This document shows, piece after piece, positions 19,162 to 25,736 of a stretch of 64,000 nucleotides of DNA. The translations under genes were made by a program, and so were the position numbers. Numbering within the stretch: the first letter of the stretch is position 1; each line of letters opens with the position of its first letter. Source of the stretch: JBGSMF01 sp964651475 (GTDB taxonomy: Bacteria; Chloroflexota; Anaerolineae; Fen-1058); NCBI GenBank assembly GCA_964651475.1, contig CAZYXV010000001.1, positions 124,001 to 188,000 of the forward strand, read 5' to 3'. Under the pieces are notes generated by a model, which saw only the letters and a list, made by a program, of their open reading frames with translations, had not been told where the DNA came from and did not search any database.

Positions 19162-19197
19162 AGAAACCGGGTTTCTGATAGAAACCCGGTTTCTTTA
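19162..19197 (+). terminator. leuS terminator, palindrome GAAACCGGGTTTC
   Basis: Perfect 13-bp arms, GAAACCGGGTTTC (19163-19175) and GAAACCCGGTTTC (19181-19193), with a five-base loop and a short TTT. Each arm is itself almost palindromic. It also faces the 3' end of the convergent gene at 19203, so it may stop transcription from both sides. Confidence 0.75.
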
Positions 19198-19202
19198 GAG
19201 TA

Positions 19203-20042
19203 CTAGTTCGAGAGCGTCGTAATCGGGCGGCACTGCAAGAGATAAAGCCGCCCTCCCTGGTATGCACATTCAAGATCAACCGGCCAACGCTGCGTCTTTT
19301 CGAGTGTGAGCGCCAGGCGCGCCAGCGCCGTGATTTGTGCGTCGTCCAATGAGGGTTCGCTCCGCATGCAGCGAGGGACGGGTACCTCGCGCGTGCCTTC
19401 GGGGCGGGCCACCGTCATCCACATTTTATCAGACACCTGGCAAGATAGAATCTCCAGGTCGCTTTTACGCACCACGTAAAGATCGGGCGTTACCGTGCCG
19501 CCCACCAAGCTTTCGCCCAGACCCCATGTGGCATTGATCACAACCCGGTCGCGCGCGCCCGTGCGGGGGTCGGCGCTAAAGACAATGGCAGATGCATCTG
19601 CCATCACCAGTTGCTGAACGAGCACCGCTACATTGGCGTCTTGCGCCAATCCCTGGCGGCGACGATAGCAAAGCGCGCGCTCGGTGAGCGCCGAAGCCCA
19701 ACAGCGCTGCACCGCCTCCGCCACCGCGCCGGGGCCAATGACGTTGAGAAACGTCTCGTGTTGGCCGGCGAACGAAGCCTGGCAGCCATCTTCGTCCACC
19801 GCTGAAGAACGCACGGCCACCGGCGGTTGAGGCAAGCCGCAGCGCTCGCCCAGGTGAGAATAGGCCGCTGCCAGTTCAGTGTAGAGAGATGGAGACAGCG
19901 CGCCGGAATCGGCCCTGGACGCCGCCAGGCAAAATCCCGGCGGCACCGGGTAGGCGGCAGCCAGCCGTCCCAAGTTGGCCGCCTTGCCGCCCACGCGGAT
20001 TGGATCCTGGCAATCGGGTGTATCAAGCCAATAAATGTTCAT
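19203..20042 (-). CDS. Stand-alone PEP synthase / PPDK-type ATP-binding domain
   Basis: 279 residues from the ATG at 20042, which has GGAGGG five bases upstream. It matches the N-terminal nucleotide-binding domain of PEP synthase, PPDK and rifampin phosphotransferase: GGKAANLGRL at 19-28, AVRSSAVDED, SFAGQHETFLN, and the terminal LECAYQGGRLYLLQCRPIT strand. The swivelling phosphohistidine domain and the PEP/pyruvate or antibiotic domain are absent; the reading frame ends normally after the ATP domain, so it looks like a complete single-domain protein rather than a broken gene. Partner unknown. It is divergent from the SUMF1 gene across a shared operator region (20136-20179). Confidence 0.8.
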   Translation of the reverse strand: MNIYWLDTPDCQDPIRVGGKAANLGRLAAAYPVPPGFCLAASRADSGALSPSLYTELAAAYSHLGERCGLPQPPVAVRSSAVDEDGCQASFAGQHETFLNVIGPGAVAEAVQRCWASALTERALCYRRRQGLAQDANVAVLVQQLVMADASAIVFSADPRTGARDRVVINATWGLGESLVGGTVTPDLYVVRKSDLEILSCQVSDKMWMTVARPEGTREVPVPRCMRSEPSLDDAQITALARLALTLEKTQRWPVDLECAYQGGRLYLLQCRPITTLSN

Positions 20043-20135
20043 GATGACCCTCCCTTTGTACTCTCCACCAGTACAACGCCAATGATCGCGTTTTATCTTG
20101 TCTACATCATACGACCTATGGCCTGCCATCGCTAT

Positions 20136-20179
20136 GACGCGCGTCACAATACGACGCGCGTCACAATACGACGCGCGTC
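20136..20179. promoter_or_regulatory. Three 17-bp operator-like direct repeats
   Basis: The palindrome GACGCGCGTC lies at 20136-20145, 20153-20162 and 20170-20179; the repeat unit is GACGCGCGTCACAATAC with a 17-bp period. It sits directly upstream of the plus-strand -35 box (20185) and overlaps a possible minus-strand promoter (TTGTCA, 17 bp, TATTGT). The phased spacing fits cooperative binding of one regulator to both divergent genes. Confidence 0.7.
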
Positions 20180-20184
20180 ACAAT

Positions 20185-20213
20185 TTGACAAATCGTGACC
20201 CATCGGTTATCAT
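20185..20213 (+). promoter_or_regulatory. Sigma-70 promoter of the SUMF1 gene
   Basis: TTGACA (20185-20190), 17-bp spacer, TATCAT (20208-20213). The expected start is near 20220, giving a leader of about 165 bases that contains a small frame and a terminator. Confidence 0.75.
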
Positions 20214-20223
20214 ACACCCCACG

Positions 20224-20310
20224 ATGAACCTAAATATGTCACACTGTTCTGATGCTTGCCTGGATTACCCGCCAACGCCGCGTGCGCGTAGGAGGGTTGT
20301 TCGCGCTTAA
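20224..20310 (+). CDS. Possible 28-residue leader peptide
   Basis: A short frame starting MNLNMSHCSDACLDY and ending in an arginine-rich tail RARRRVVRA. It begins only about ten bases after the -10 box, so it could be translated as a leaderless message. It ends before the attenuator hairpin at 20339. A leader-peptide role is inferred from position only; no known relative. Confidence 0.3.
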   Translation: MNLNMSHCSDACLDYPPTPRARRRVVRA

Positions 20311-20338
20311 GCAAGCGCCAGAACATACCAGCATCTAC

Positions 20339-20371
20339 AAGACGCGGCACCAGGCCGCGTCTTTTTTATTT
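20339..20371 (+). terminator. Attenuator-like terminator in the SUMF1 leader
   Basis: AAGACGCGGC / GCCGCGTCTT stem with loop ACCAG and a T-rich tail, only three bases before the AGGAGGG ribosome site of the SUMF1 gene. The gene upstream is divergent, so this terminator cannot serve another plus-strand gene; it must act on the leader. A preceding hairpin GCGCTT-AAGC-AAGCGC (20303-20318) could compete. Confidence 0.75.
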
Positions 20372-20384
20372 TCAGGAGGGAACA

Positions 20385-21386
20385 ATGCAACCCGATAACA
20401 GACATTCCAATCCATTTTGCAACTGCACTGGCGCGCCGCCCTGGCCGGGCATGGTCAAACTGAGCGCCAATGCCACGCATCGGTATTACGTGTGCCGCGA
20501 GTGCGGCGCGGTCTGCGAAGAAGTGTGCCGCCCGGATGGCGCGGTCGCCGAGGTGCGATGGCACGCGGCGGACCGGCGGGATGCGCTGCCGGCAAGCATA
20601 GTCGGGCAAATGCAAAATGTACTGGAGCAAATCGAACCGGAGATGATCCTTGTCCCTGCGGGCGAGTTTTTAATCGGGTGCAGCAACGCAGATATTGACG
20701 CTATCCTGGCAGATTGTCACGACTGCAAGCGAGAATGGTACACAGCCGAGCAACCTCAGCACGTACTAGATTTGCCGGCCTATTATATCGCCAAGACGCC
20801 GATAACAAACGCGCAGTACAAGATATATACGAAATCGAGCGGCCACAGCCTGCCCCAACATTGGCAAGATGGCCGCCCGCCTTTCGACAGAGATGACCAC
20901 CCCGTCGTCGGGGTTTCCTGGCACGATGGAATGGCTTACTGCCGTTGGCTGGCCAACGTGACGGGCAAACCTTATCACCTGCCCACCGAGGCGCAGTGGG
21001 AAAAAGCAGCGCGTGGAATGGATGGCAGGGCCTATCCGTGGGGCAACACATTTGACGCCAGCCGGTGCAATTGCTCAGAGCGAGGCGAGTATAATACGAC
21101 GCCCGTAGAGACTTTTGCTCAGGGAGCCAGCCCCTACGGCGCGCTCGACATGGTTGGCAATGTGTGGGAATGGACGCAGAGTATTTACAAAGAATATCCT
21201 TACAACGCCGGAGATGGGCGCGAAGATTTTGGCGCCAATGGCCGCCGCGTATTGCGAGGCGGAGCGTTCTGTTACAACCGCTACGACATCCGCTGCACCT
21301 TCCGCAGCAGCTACAGGCCAAAAGACGCACACACCCTCATCGGCTTTCGGGTCGTTTTTGCCCTTGATATCAAGCCATCTGCTTGA
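20385..21386 (+). CDS. SUMF1 / formylglycine-generating-enzyme-like protein
   Basis: 333 residues. An N-terminal cysteine-rich segment (C12, C14, C37, C40, C44, C48) looks like a zinc ribbon; the SUMF1 fold follows from about 80: MILVPAGEFLIG, ETPITNAQY-type KTPITNAQYKIY, HPVVGVSWHDGMAYCRWL, LPTEAQWEKAARG, YPWGNTF, MVGNVWEWT and RVLRGGAF. The active-site Cys pair of true formylglycine-generating enzymes (after RGGS, spaced by four) is not conserved; here it reads RGGAFCYNRYDIRCTF. A different role is likely, such as ligand binding or another oxidation. ATG at 20385 follows AGGAGGG. Its last four residues (KPSA) are encoded by the first unit of the 22-bp repeat array. Confidence 0.88.
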   Translation: MQPDNRHSNPFCNCTGAPPWPGMVKLSANATHRYYVCRECGAVCEEVCRPDGAVAEVRWHAADRRDALPASIVGQMQNVLEQIEPEMILVPAGEFLIGCSNADIDAILADCHDCKREWYTAEQPQHVLDLPAYYIAKTPITNAQYKIYTKSSGHSLPQHWQDGRPPFDRDDHPVVGVSWHDGMAYCRWLANVTGKPYHLPTEAQWEKAARGMDGRAYPWGNTFDASRCNCSERGEYNTTPVETFAQGASPYGALDMVGNVWEWTQSIYKEYPYNAGDGREDFGANGRRVLRGGAFCYNRYDIRCTFRSSYRPKDAHTLIGFRVVFALDIKPSA

Positions 21387-21497
21387 CTTGGTCAAGCCAT
21401 CTGCTTGACTTGGTCAAGCCATCCGCTTGACTTGGTCAAGCCATCCGCTTGACTTGGTCAAGCCATCCGCTTGACTTGGTCAAGCCATCCGCTTGAC
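21371..21497. repeat. 22-bp tandem repeat array between convergent genes (six units)
   Basis: Units start at 21371, 21393, 21415, 21437, 21459 and 21481. The consensus is CAAGCCATCCGCTTGACTTGGT (first two units have T instead of C in CATCT). Each unit contains two nested palindromes, TCAAGC/GCTTGA and CTTGAC/GTCAAG. The plus strand of each unit reads K-P-S-A-stop and the minus strand K-R-M-A-stop, and both flanking genes use one of these ends. Confidence 0.92.
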
Positions 21498-21896
21498 CAG
21501 GACCAATTCGTTGCCTCCGGTCGGAGTGAGATGCCACATCACCTGATCCACAGTCTTCCGGATAAGGTATACACCTCGCCCGCCGGGCGCTTGTTGATCG
21601 AGGGGCAGGCTCAGATCCGGCAGCGGGACAGTTGTCGGATCAAAGGGGGGGGCCTCGTCACGTATGTGGACGATTACGGCATTCCCCCCTTGCTCCAACG
21701 TAATCTCGACCTCCCCCGGCAAGCCATGGTAGCCGTGAACCACAACGTTAGTAACGGCCTCATCCACAGCCAGACGAAGGTCAAAAAGGGCTTTGGGCGC
21801 CACGCTCCACGACTGCGCCGTCTCCTGGACAAAACAGCGCACCTGTGGCAGATTTTCTAGCTCGGCGGCAATGACAAGACAAGCCCGGCTGCTCAC
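21480..21896 (-). CDS. RsbW-type anti-sigma factor / serine kinase (HATPase domain)
   Basis: 138 residues, GHKL ATPase fold: N box LAVDEAVTNVVVHGY, G1-like IHIRDEAPPFDP, and GGRGVYLI. These proteins bind a sigma factor and release it when their STAS antagonist is unphosphorylated; they phosphorylate that antagonist. The GTG at 21896 is the start. The STAS partner is the upstream gene (21918-22343), 21 bp away, making a partner-switch pair. No sigma factor gene is adjacent. The C-terminal KRMA is encoded by the 22-bp repeat array. Confidence 0.88.
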   Translation of the reverse strand: MSSRACLVIAAELENLPQVRCFVQETAQSWSVAPKALFDLRLAVDEAVTNVVVHGYHGLPGEVEITLEQGGNAVIVHIRDEAPPFDPTTVPLPDLSLPLDQQAPGGRGVYLIRKTVDQVMWHLTPTGGNELVLVKRMA

Positions 21897-21917
21897 GCTG
21901 CTTCAACCAGGCCTGGC

Positions 21918-22343
21918 TCAGGCCGCCTTGGCGCCAAACGAAGCCACCGCCTGATCAAGCTTGTAGTGAATCTCCAGGTACATATCAAACCCCGCCGTCT
22001 TGAGAATCTCAAGGACGCTCGCTGAGGGGTTGAGCAACTTGAGATGCGGCGATTTAAAAGTGCCGTCTCTCAGGCCTTTGCTCATCGCTTCGTCGCTTTC
22101 GCCTGGCGTGTCGCCTCGCAGCATTGTAAAAATGTGATGAATAGCGCGCAGGCCAGCGCTGCTGACATAAGAGGTGTCAGTCAAATCAAGCAACAGGTCG
22201 CGCGCGCCGGCGTCAAAAACCTCTTGGGCCTGGGCCTGCAACGCCTCGTAGGTGTTGACGTTGACCTCGCCCTTGATGTGCAAAATCGTCACAGGCACCT
22301 GGCCTTGCTTTTGCGAAACTAGAATGGACATCTGATCGCTCAT
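21918..22343 (-). CDS. STAS-domain anti-sigma factor antagonist
   Basis: 141 residues. The STAS core is clear: VTILHIKGEVNVNTYEAL, LLLDLTDTSYVSSAGLRAI, with Ser62 at the position phosphorylated in SpoIIAA. A ~25-residue insertion (GDTPGESDEAMSKGLRDGTF) sits between the helix after the phospho-serine and the strand LKLLNPSASV. Acts in the cytoplasm with the anti-sigma kinase encoded directly downstream. The ATG at 22343 has AGGAAAC upstream. Confidence 0.88.
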   Translation of the reverse strand: MSDQMSILVSQKQGQVPVTILHIKGEVNVNTYEALQAQAQEVFDAGARDLLLDLTDTSYVSSAGLRAIHHIFTMLRGDTPGESDEAMSKGLRDGTFKSPHLKLLNPSASVLEILKTAGFDMYLEIHYKLDQAVASFGAKAA

Positions 22344-22439
22344 GTTTCCTCCGCAATGATAATTAGCTCGCCACGAGAATTATACACGCAGGCGGCGATT
22401 TTGCCCACCCCCCGACCCTGCCACGCTGTACTATTCTGT

Positions 22440-22447
22440 GGTATCAT
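22440..22447 (+). promoter_or_regulatory. Extended -10 promoter, near-leaderless
   Basis: TGGTATCAT ends nine bases before the ATG at 22457, and no ribosome site is seen, suggesting a leaderless or nearly leaderless mRNA. The same TGGTATCAT motif stands before other genes here (37750, 40392). Confidence 0.5.
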
Positions 22448-22456
22448 AAGAGCACT

Positions 22457-23833
22457 ATGATAAACCATAACCACACTGAGAGCAGTCCCATTTACGTCAT
22501 CGGCCACCGCAATCCAGATACAGATACCATCACGTCTGCTATTGGTTATGCCTGGCTTTTACACGAGCGCGACAAGCTAAACGCCGTCGCCGCGCGCGCC
22601 GGGCAAGTGAATCCACAAACCGAGTTTGCGCTGGCCCGCTTTGAGCTAGACACGCCAGTGCTGCTGTCCGACGCTTCGGCGCGCTTTGGCATGGTCGCCC
22701 GCAAAATTGATGGGCTGGCGCCTGACCGCCCCCTGCGCGATGCATGGGCGCTGATTGCGCGCACCGGGCGCGCCGCGCCCATCGTTCAGCCCGATGGCTC
22801 ACCATTGGGATTGGTGACAGGAGCGAGCGTATTTCAGCACCTCACACATCACCTGGGCGACACCATTGTGGCCCACGATATGACGCTGGCCGAGCTGCCT
22901 TTTGGTCAAGTGCTGGATATGCCGTGCGGCGACGCCGCCGATTTGAACGTCCCATGCTTTGAAGCCGACGAGCGGGTGAGCGACATGATGCCGCGCATCC
23001 TGCGCGAGGAGCGTTTTGATTATCTGGTGACCGACCACAGCCGCTACGTAGGTGTGTGCCACAAGTCCGACCTCCTGCATCCACCCCGCCTCAAATTGAT
23101 TCTGATTGACCACAACGAAACCGGGCAAGCCATTGGGGGGTTGACAGAGGCCGAACTGTTAGAAGTGCTGGACCATCACCGCCTGGCCAATCCACCCACC
23201 CACATGCCCATCGCCTTTCACGTAGACCCTGTGGGCAGCTCGTCCACCCTGGTCACCGAGCGCGCCATGCGCACCGGCCTGACACCCCCGCGTTCAATTG
23301 CCGGCGCGCTCCTTTCCGGGTTGCTTTCTGATACACTGATTTTGCGTTCGCCGACCACCACGGACCGAGATCGCGTTGCCGCCGTGCAACTGGCCTCGTG
23401 GGCATTCGCCGGGAAAGCAGATCCCTACCAGGCCATGCAAGAATACGGCTGGGAACTGCTGCAAGCGGGCATCAGTTCATACACACGCACGCCGGAGGAA
23501 ATGGTGACCGGCGATTACAAAGAATACGAAGCTGCCGGGGTGCGCTTTGGCATCGCGCAAATTGAGGTCACCGACATGCTGGAAATCGAAACCCGGCTCG
23601 ACGAAATTCACCGCGCCCTGCAGCGCCAATGCGCCGAGCGGGGACTGAGCATGGCCGCTCTGATGGTCACCGATATCGTCATGGGGAACAGCCGCTTGAT
23701 TTACTGGGACAAAGCACATCACCTGGGCGCGCTGCCTTATGCCCGGCGCGCTGACGGCACATTGGACCTGCCCAGCATCGTTTCGCGCAAAAAACAATTG
23801 TTGCCCGCTATCCTGGGCGCGCTGCAAGGGTAA
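22457..23833 (+). CDS. Manganese-dependent inorganic pyrophosphatase with CBS domains
   Basis: 458 residues, family II pyrophosphatase. DHH motifs: GHRNPDTDT (16-24), IDHNE and LDHHR; the DHHA2 part with RKKQL near the C-terminus. Two CBS domains are inserted after the first motif (about 80-215, seen as APIVQPDGSPLGLVTGAS and YLVTDHSRYVGVCHKSDLL). CBS-type enzymes of this family are usually inhibited by AMP/ADP and activated by ATP; that is inference here. Hydrolyses pyrophosphate in the cytoplasm. About 130 residues longer than plain family II enzymes because of the CBS insertion. Start chosen at the first ATG; no ribosome site. Confidence 0.92.
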   Translation: MINHNHTESSPIYVIGHRNPDTDTITSAIGYAWLLHERDKLNAVAARAGQVNPQTEFALARFELDTPVLLSDASARFGMVARKIDGLAPDRPLRDAWALIARTGRAAPIVQPDGSPLGLVTGASVFQHLTHHLGDTIVAHDMTLAELPFGQVLDMPCGDAADLNVPCFEADERVSDMMPRILREERFDYLVTDHSRYVGVCHKSDLLHPPRLKLILIDHNETGQAIGGLTEAELLEVLDHHRLANPPTHMPIAFHVDPVGSSSTLVTERAMRTGLTPPRSIAGALLSGLLSDTLILRSPTTTDRDRVAAVQLASWAFAGKADPYQAMQEYGWELLQAGISSYTRTPEEMVTGDYKEYEAAGVRFGIAQIEVTDMLEIETRLDEIHRALQRQCAERGLSMAALMVTDIVMGNSRLIYWDKAHHLGALPYARRADGTLDLPSIVSRKKQLLPAILGALQG

Positions 23834-23920
23834 ACTTGGCCTAAAAACAAAAGTGGGTTAGAATAGGCAATAGATAAATCTGCAGAAACGCGCACCGTGG
23901 ACTTGATAGGTGGAATATCC

Positions 23921-25351
23921 ATGTGGAAACATTACTATACTCCCGTCTCTCTGGAACAGGCTCTGGGGTTGCTGGCCGAACACCAAGCGGACGCCCGGAT
24001 CATTGCCGGCGGCACGGACCTGCTCATCGAATTGGAACGTAAGATCAAAACATCCCATGTGCTGGTAGATATTACACGCATCTCTGGCCTGGACCAAATC
24101 ACTCAAGATGACGAGGGCAGTCTTCACCTGGGGCCGCTCGTCACACACAACCACGTGGCGAACTCGGCGCTGTGCGTCAAAAAAGCCTTTGCCCTGGCGC
24201 GGGCGTGCTGGGAGATTGGCGCGCCGCAAATTCGAAATCGCGCCACTGTGGCCGGCAACTTGATCACCGCCAGCCCCGCCAACGACACCATTTCTCCCTT
24301 GTTGGCATTAGGTGCAACCATCACGCTGCGAAGCCTGCGCGGTGTGCGCACGCTCGCCCTACCCGACTTTTTCAAAGGCGTGCGCAAGACAGCCCTGGAA
24401 GCAGACGAAATCGTGACCGACATCTGCATCCCCGCGCCCAAACCGGGCACGCGCAGTACGTTCGTCAAACTGGCTTTGCGCCGGGCACAAGCGATTTCGG
24501 TCGTCAACACGGCCGTCGTCGCGCGCTTCCATCAAGGCCAGGTCGCGCTGGTGCGCATTGCGATGGGCAGCATCGCGCCCACGATTGTGAGAGCGACGCA
24601 CGCCGAGAATTACCTGACGGGCAAGCGCCTGACCGATCAGATCATTGCCGTGGCAGGCGAACTGGCCACTTCGGATGCGCGCCCGATTGACGATATTCGC
24701 GGAACAGCCGAATATCGCAAAAACATGGTCAACGTGGCAACCGTGCGCGCCTTGACCCAGTTGAAGGATGGCACCGAGCGCGCCGATTTGCCCAAGCGCC
24801 CCGTAAACCTGTGGGGCAAAACGGACGGGCACTTTCCTATGTGGAGCCAAAAGCCCGCCGGGTATACTTTTCTCCACGAAGAAGATGGCGATCAACCCAT
24901 CGTCACAACCGTAAATGGGGTAACGTACCAAGTTCGAGGCGCGAACGACAAAACCTTGCTGCGCATGCTGCGCGAAGACATCGGGCTGACCGGCGTCAAA
25001 GAAGGCTGCGCCGAGGGCGAATGTGGCGCGTGCACCATCTTCCTCGACGGCATTGCCGTCATGGCCTGCCTGGTGCCCGCCCCACGCGCCCACGGCGCGC
25101 ACATTACTACCGTAGAAGGTCTGGCGCGCGGCGACCAGTTGCACCCTATCCAGCAAGCCTTTATTGACGAAGGCGCCGTACAATGTGGGTATTGCACGCC
25201 CGGCTTTTTGATGGCCGGCGCTAAACTGCTCGAAGAAAAACCAGCGCCGAACCGATGGGAAATTCAACAAGCCATCACAGGCAACCTGTGCCGGTGCACC
25301 GGCTATGCTAAAATCGTGGCAGCAATTGAACGGGCCGCCAAACACAAATAA
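23921..25351 (+). CDS. Molybdenum hydroxylase FAD + [2Fe-2S] subunits fused (CoxM-CoxS type)
   Basis: 476 residues from the ATG at 23921 (AGGTGG seven bases upstream; a GTG at 23897 is less likely). Residues 1-285 are the FAD subunit (AGGTDLLIELE and the TVAGNLITASPANDT loop), and from ~310 to the end the iron-sulfur subunit: plant-type cluster C-x4-C-x2-C (CAEGECGAC, ~363-371) and the second cluster CGYC ... CRC. In most relatives these are two separate chains; here one polypeptide carries electrons from the molybdopterin subunit (25737-27944) to FAD. Substrate unknown: xanthine, aldehydes or nicotinate-like compounds are possible. First gene of a three-gene operon. Confidence 0.9.
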   Translation: MWKHYYTPVSLEQALGLLAEHQADARIIAGGTDLLIELERKIKTSHVLVDITRISGLDQITQDDEGSLHLGPLVTHNHVANSALCVKKAFALARACWEIGAPQIRNRATVAGNLITASPANDTISPLLALGATITLRSLRGVRTLALPDFFKGVRKTALEADEIVTDICIPAPKPGTRSTFVKLALRRAQAISVVNTAVVARFHQGQVALVRIAMGSIAPTIVRATHAENYLTGKRLTDQIIAVAGELATSDARPIDDIRGTAEYRKNMVNVATVRALTQLKDGTERADLPKRPVNLWGKTDGHFPMWSQKPAGYTFLHEEDGDQPIVTTVNGVTYQVRGANDKTLLRMLREDIGLTGVKEGCAEGECGACTIFLDGIAVMACLVPAPRAHGAHITTVEGLARGDQLHPIQQAFIDEGAVQCGYCTPGFLMAGAKLLEEKPAPNRWEIQQAITGNLCRCTGYAKIVAAIERAAKHK

Positions 25352-25368
25352 GCGCGAGGAGGGCCAAG

Positions 25369-25728
25369 ATGAGTCAACGTCAAAGGCGCGACCACTATGG
25401 ACGTCCTATCAGGTCACAGGGGGATTATGCACGCATGATTATGACGGCGCTGGTTCTGTTCGTTCTCTTGATTGCCCTATTCGCCGTCGCCTACTGGCTC
25501 AACGAAAAATATTCGATCAGCCAGCAAATCCCGCTGCCTTCACAAATTTCCACACGGCTTTCACCCGCCACTCGCACGCAGATGATGAATATCTGCGTTC
25601 CGCTGGCGTTGGCTCTTATCCTATTTACCGTTCTCCAAAGTTTCGTGGCGACTCTCATGAGCCGTTTTTATCGCAATCCCAAAGACGAGCTTGACGAGGA
25701 CGGAATGTACAAGCGGCGCGATTATTGA
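25369..25728 (+). CDS. Small membrane protein within the Mo-hydroxylase operon
   Basis: 119 residues, two membrane segments (about 24-42 and 77-95) separated by ~35 residues, basic N-terminus and an acidic/basic C-terminus. The start has GGAGG six bases upstream. It lies between the fused FAD/FeS subunit and the catalytic subunit, with gaps of 17 and 8 bp, so it is co-transcribed. No known family recognised. It might anchor the hydroxylase to the membrane, which is inference from position. Confidence 0.75.
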   Translation: MSQRQRRDHYGRPIRSQGDYARMIMTALVLFVLLIALFAVAYWLNEKYSISQQIPLPSQISTRLSPATRTQMMNICVPLALALILFTVLQSFVATLMSRFYRNPKDELDEDGMYKRRDY

Positions 25729-25736
25729 GGCATGCT

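Noticed and set aside
19203..20042. Rifampin phosphotransferase or PEP synthase
   Set aside because: Only the ATP-binding domain is present; the swivelling His domain and the substrate domain are absent.
20385..21386. True formylglycine-generating enzyme
   Set aside because: The Cys pair after RGG is not at the needed positions and no sulfatase gene is nearby.
21371..21497. CRISPR array
   Set aside because: Repeats are 22 bp and directly joined without spacers, and no cas genes are present.
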